NCBI GenBank assembly: GCA_005281725.1
Contig: SSBO01000001.1
Coordinates: 852,399 to 916,398 of the forward strand
Direction: 5' to 3'
DNA: 64,000 bases
Origin: Wuchereria bancrofti
Taxonomy: Eukaryota > Nematoda > Chromadorea > Rhabditida > Onchocercidae
Part shown: piece by piece, positions 60,083-64,000 of the stretch
How the letters are laid out: every line of letters starts with the position of its first letter
Position numbering within the stretch: position 1 is the first letter of the stretch
The notes under the pieces: model-generated
Seen by the model: the letters and a program-made list of their open reading frames with translations, nothing else
Database searches by the model: none
What the model was told of the DNA's origin: nothing
Program-made: the position numbers and the translations under genes

Positions 60083-63000
60083 CGTTTTCTCCGTATGTGT
60101 CAGAAAATAGAATTTTAAAGAATGTCAATCTTACAGAATTTTAATCTTACGATATGAAAAAAATAAAAAATAAAAAATAAAAAAAAAGTTAATCATTAAC
60201 ATTTAAATGCATTTTATTCATTAATTTGTATGTTTTAAATTTCAATTCGATTATAACAATACAAACTTTACATAAATACAATTAAGCTTGTAGATTAAAC
60301 TGAATTTTGTAAAATAAACACTTAATTGCAGTTATATATTTGATGATTGCAAATAGCACAAATTGTAAAATTAATTACAATTTCACAATAAAAATTGGAA
60401 ATTATTTTATTCTTAATTTCAACTTTAGCTAAATTAAATTAAAATAATTTTATCATCGCATACAATATTTGAGACAACAAATTAATTAGCTTCTTTACAT
60501 ATTTGAAAATTTGTTAGCTTTTTCAAATGAATCGATTTACCCTGTAAAATAAATGATTAATTATTCATTTCTCTTCTTTTTTTTTAAGAAAATATCATTG
60601 TCATTATCATATTTGATCAGTAAAAATGATATGAAATTCAAATATCTTAGAAAAATACCACTAGATTCATTGGGATTATTTATCAGTGGAGGAATGTTTG
60701 AGTGTATGAGAAATTTCGAAGCGCTATTGTCGTCATTTCGTTTAGTAGTAGTAAATGTGACAAAGAAAGAACTTGTTGGTGTAATTTTATCCTTGTATCA
60801 TTTATATTGTTTAATTTTTAATTGTTATTTTGAAATTCGGCAAAAATTTGAGAAAAAAAAAGGAAGGTCAGAAAGAGAAATTCTCGATAAAATTACACAT
60901 ATATTGAATATTATTATCATTATCATTCATTATCACTCGCTTCTCTTTTCTAACTTTAATCCCTCTTTGTTCATCTAATTTTGTAATGTAATTTTTTTAT
61001 TGATTTATGATAATTGTATTTATCAATTTATCAAAATTATCAGAATGGATCAGTTGTTTAGGTTTCATATTCTGAATTTCTTTTTTTCTTCCCTTTTTTA
61101 AGAAATAATGCATCAAATGATCTATTGATCTTCTAATTGTTATCTGATAAGGAAGATTATCAGCGAAGTATCATTTACATTCATTAATCATATCATTTAA
61201 TGATAATAATAAATGAGCGTCTATCACGGATACATTGTAAACATTGTGAAAATATTTCGTTCATCGTTTATTTTAAAATGTAACAATTTAATCTTCTTTT
61301 GTTTAAATTTTATCTTTTTTCTAGGACAATAAATTATTCTTCTATTAAAGCAAAAGTAATTATTACTTTCAATTACTTTTGTTTCAGAGTTACAATCAGT
61401 AATGATTATAATATGATCGATTTTATCTATTTGTCCACACATATATTTTAGAAAAAAATAATCTGATAAAGGAATCAATAGAATATATCGTATTTCATTT
61501 AATCATTATTGTCCGGTTATCATCAAATTTGCATGTTATCAGAATTAATCAGATACACTTTCATTCATTCAAACTTTTTATTTTTATTACAAAAACTGTT
61601 GTCATCACTTCTAGCTCCTTTCTAATTTAATTCCTTCATAGAAATTCATTTTATGGATTAGAATATAATTGAATCAATTTCTGGATAAAAATATATGAGA
61701 AAGATTTGATAGAAATAATAAAGTCAAAATTTAACAATCAACCTTTTTTTTTTTTGATAAATGAAATTGAAAAGAATTGTTAGTCAATTTGTTTTATTAA
61801 AACTCTGTAAAATTTGCAACTGTTCAACTTTTATAGTTAATTAATTCAACATCTGTTAACACGGATAAACTATAGTCATAGTATTGGTTTCAGCTATTGC
61901 TCTCATTATTAGTAGCACAGACAACGATGATTAAAATTTTGACAGTGATAAGAAATGATAATAAAAATTAACATCTAAATAACTTAATAAATAAAATTAA
62001 TAATTAATAAACCGAAATTAATAAATAATTTTCACTTTAATTATCTCACTAATCATAATATGTGTTACGGATAGTTTTAAAAAGATGAAAATTCAAAATT
62101 TCTTAATTATTATTATTCGAAAGTAATGGTCAATGCTCTAGCACAACAATGACCAATGACCACAACGAATATAAATGATGGAGTGACCATTTCAGATTTT
62201 AATATCATACATTATCAAACTTTTCATAATAATAGAATGGATAAATTAAAGAAAATAATCTTATCAATCGATAATAAATGATCGATTTTTGCTTGTTTGT
62301 TTGTTTGTTTGTTTTTTTTGTGATGACCAATGGTTAACAAATTATCAGTCATTGTTTAAATGGATTAAATGAGTTTAGATGAAGAAATATGATGGCAATA
62401 TTGGAATGTGATTCGGATGAGTGACGTCATCCATATTGACAAATTGTTTGGTAAACAGTTAGTTAAACAGTTGTTAAAATGAAATTTCTCCTTGAATATT
62501 AGAGATGAAAAGAGAGAGAGAGAGAAAGGAGGAAAGAGTAAGAGAGAGAGAGAGAGAGAGGGAAGTGATATGATGATATATGTATGTGTGTGTGTGTGTA
62601 TGTGTGTGACATGATATGATGTGATGCATATGACAAAACTAAATATTGATTTTTTGGTGAAATGAAATGAAATGGATGAGGTTGAAGGAGAGAGGTTAAA
62701 AGGAGGAGAGAAAGGAAGAGAGAGAGGACGAGAAAGAGAGGAGAGAGAGGAGGTTAGTAAGCTTTTTATTCTTGAACTTCCTCCTCTATTTATATTAGTG
62801 TCATTGCATTTGTGACAATCTTACCTATTTCAACTAACATTTTATTCGTTCCTTCTTTCTTTCTTTCCTTCTTCCTTGCTAACCAATTATCTTATCACTT
62901 TCGATTATTACACTCTTAACACTTCTTTATCAGTAGTTTCAATTGCAATAATTGATTTTTCCTTTCCTTTTTTTTCTCTTTGCTTCATCTTATCAGCGAT

Positions 63001-63975
63001 ATTCTTAATTATTTTAATTTATCATCATTTTTAATCACTTGATCGCTTGTCATTTAAACTCTTCATTATTTTTTCATCACCTATCATTTATCTCATCCTA
63101 GTCTCTCATACTTAATCATTTCTGTCACTTTTCTTTCTTCTTCTTCTTCTTCTTCTTCTTCTTCTGCACTCTCAACTATTTCTTTTTTTTTCCTTGTAAT
63201 TGTTTGATTTTATTTGAGTAAATTATTTTGCATAAGGTGAAGAAATGCTGCTGTAAAATATTAGTTTTGCTTATCAGTTGATTATCAGTTCAGTTCATTT
63301 CCTTAATATATTAAATTTTTATTGAGGTATAATAGCTATAAATTCTTTTCCTCATCGACCGTTTTTCGTTTATAATTTAATAACAAACAATGAAATAATT
63401 CATTTTTGTCCTTTAATAGTTTACTCTTTTTAAAAATGTTAATTTTTATACATTTATTTATTGCTGTATCATTTGGAGCCATCATTAGAACACACATACA
63501 CATATCTCTTATGATATCAACTATTGATATGATTAGGTTGTAATTTTGTCCTCATTATAGGCTAATTTCTAGATTTTATTTTTTTTTATTTTATTATTAT
63601 TTTGGATCTTTTCGTCTTGATGTATATATGTTACAATAATAGTTCTGCAAACTATTAACTTGTTGCTTGTATAAAAGAAATTCATTCGTTTTGCAGTTAC
63701 TAAATTGACAGTGTTGCTGTAAGTAACGTGAAATAATAACAAGAAAGTGACGTAGATGTCCATGTGGAAAAGTTTGAATTATTGACAATTTTTAACATTT
63801 TTCTCTGTTAAAATCTTCATTTGTTAAAATTCTTTGAAATGAAATGTTTTTTTTTTTTCTCTAAAATTTTCTTAAAATAGCTTAACATGAAATGTGTGAA
63901 ATGTGAAACATTATTGTTGGAAGGGAATGAACGGAAAATTAATGTTTATTTGTTAGTTTTATTTCTTCATTTCAG
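59171..63975. other. A+T-rich region without certain genes
   Basis: It contains a CT tract at 60041-60083, an 11-bp inverted repeat at 61351-61381, (GTTT)n near 62290, GA and GT tracts at 62509-62608 and (TTC)n at 63136-63165. A plus-strand frame at 60631-60978 begins MKFKYLRKIPLDSLGLF and has a somewhat coding-like stretch up to about 60780, but no family or clear splice partner could be assigned. Confidence 0.5.
63136..63165. repeat. (TTC)n microsatellite
   Basis: Ten TTC units. Confidence 0.85.
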
Positions 63976-64000
63976 GTATCAAATTTGGTTGGATGGTTGC
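63976..64000 (+). CDS. Possible exon start at the right edge
   Basis: A strong acceptor TTCTTCATTTCAG ends at 63975. One frame of the remaining 25 bases reads (G)IKFGWMV. That is reminiscent of the segment opening the first membrane helix of SLC12 cation-chloride cotransporters (a G-x-K/Q-F-G-W pattern, from memory of the family). Eight residues are far too few to assign it. Confidence 0.25.

Noticed and set aside
1..64000. tRNA, rRNA, spliced-leader RNA, CRISPR or transposase genes
   Set aside because: I looked for conserved tRNA arms, rRNA-like G+C-rich blocks, the nematode spliced-leader sequence and transposase or reverse-transcriptase motifs and saw none; a covariance-model search would settle small RNAs.

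Overview
The window is eukaryotic, strongly A+T-rich (about three quarters by eye), full of microsatellites and homopolymers, and its genes are cut into many short exons. Introns are mostly 150-500 bp, donors are close to GTAAGT and acceptors are mostly TTTCAG. The two recognisable genes and this splice style point to a nematode, most likely a clade III (filarial-type) worm. This is an inference from gene content and base composition; no species-specific marker was seen.

Layout: (1) 1-6756, minus strand: the 5' two thirds of a Musashi-type RNA-binding protein gene. Nine exons were resolved, giving two RRM domains; the 3' end lies beyond the left edge. (2) About 6.8-39.4 kb: a gene-poor, repeat-rich stretch. 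The one convincing small locus is a two-exon candidate gene on the plus strand at 10537-10941 (65 residues, no family recognised). This stretch also has a long (GAT)n block, a (TTA)n block followed by its complement, a 26-bp minisatellite, and an exact 1.6-kb tandem duplication bracketed by two single-N gaps that looks like an assembly artefact. (3) 39467-53164, minus strand: a complete neuropathy target esterase / PNPLA6-7 type lysophospholipase gene. I resolved 26 exons that stay in frame throughout: N-terminal membrane segment, three cyclic-nucleotide-binding-like domains, patatin domain with GTSIG and DGG, and an acidic tail. (4) 53.2-59.2 kb: the 5' end of the esterase gene (membrane exon plus about 1 kb upstream) is duplicated in direct orientation about 5 kb further upstream, roughly 99% identical, and truncated inside the coding exon. 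(5) 59.2-64 kb: no certain gene. The last 25 bases look like the start of a plus-strand exon.

The two named genes are functionally unrelated: one is post-transcriptional control of mRNA, the other phospholipid turnover at the ER membrane. No operon-like clustering is visible. No transposase, reverse transcriptase, rRNA, tRNA or CRISPR was found. The most interesting items are the duplicated 5' end of the esterase gene, the unrecognised small spliced gene, a Ser-codon microsatellite directly after an esterase donor site, long hairpins in esterase introns, and a GC-AG intron inside Musashi RRM1.
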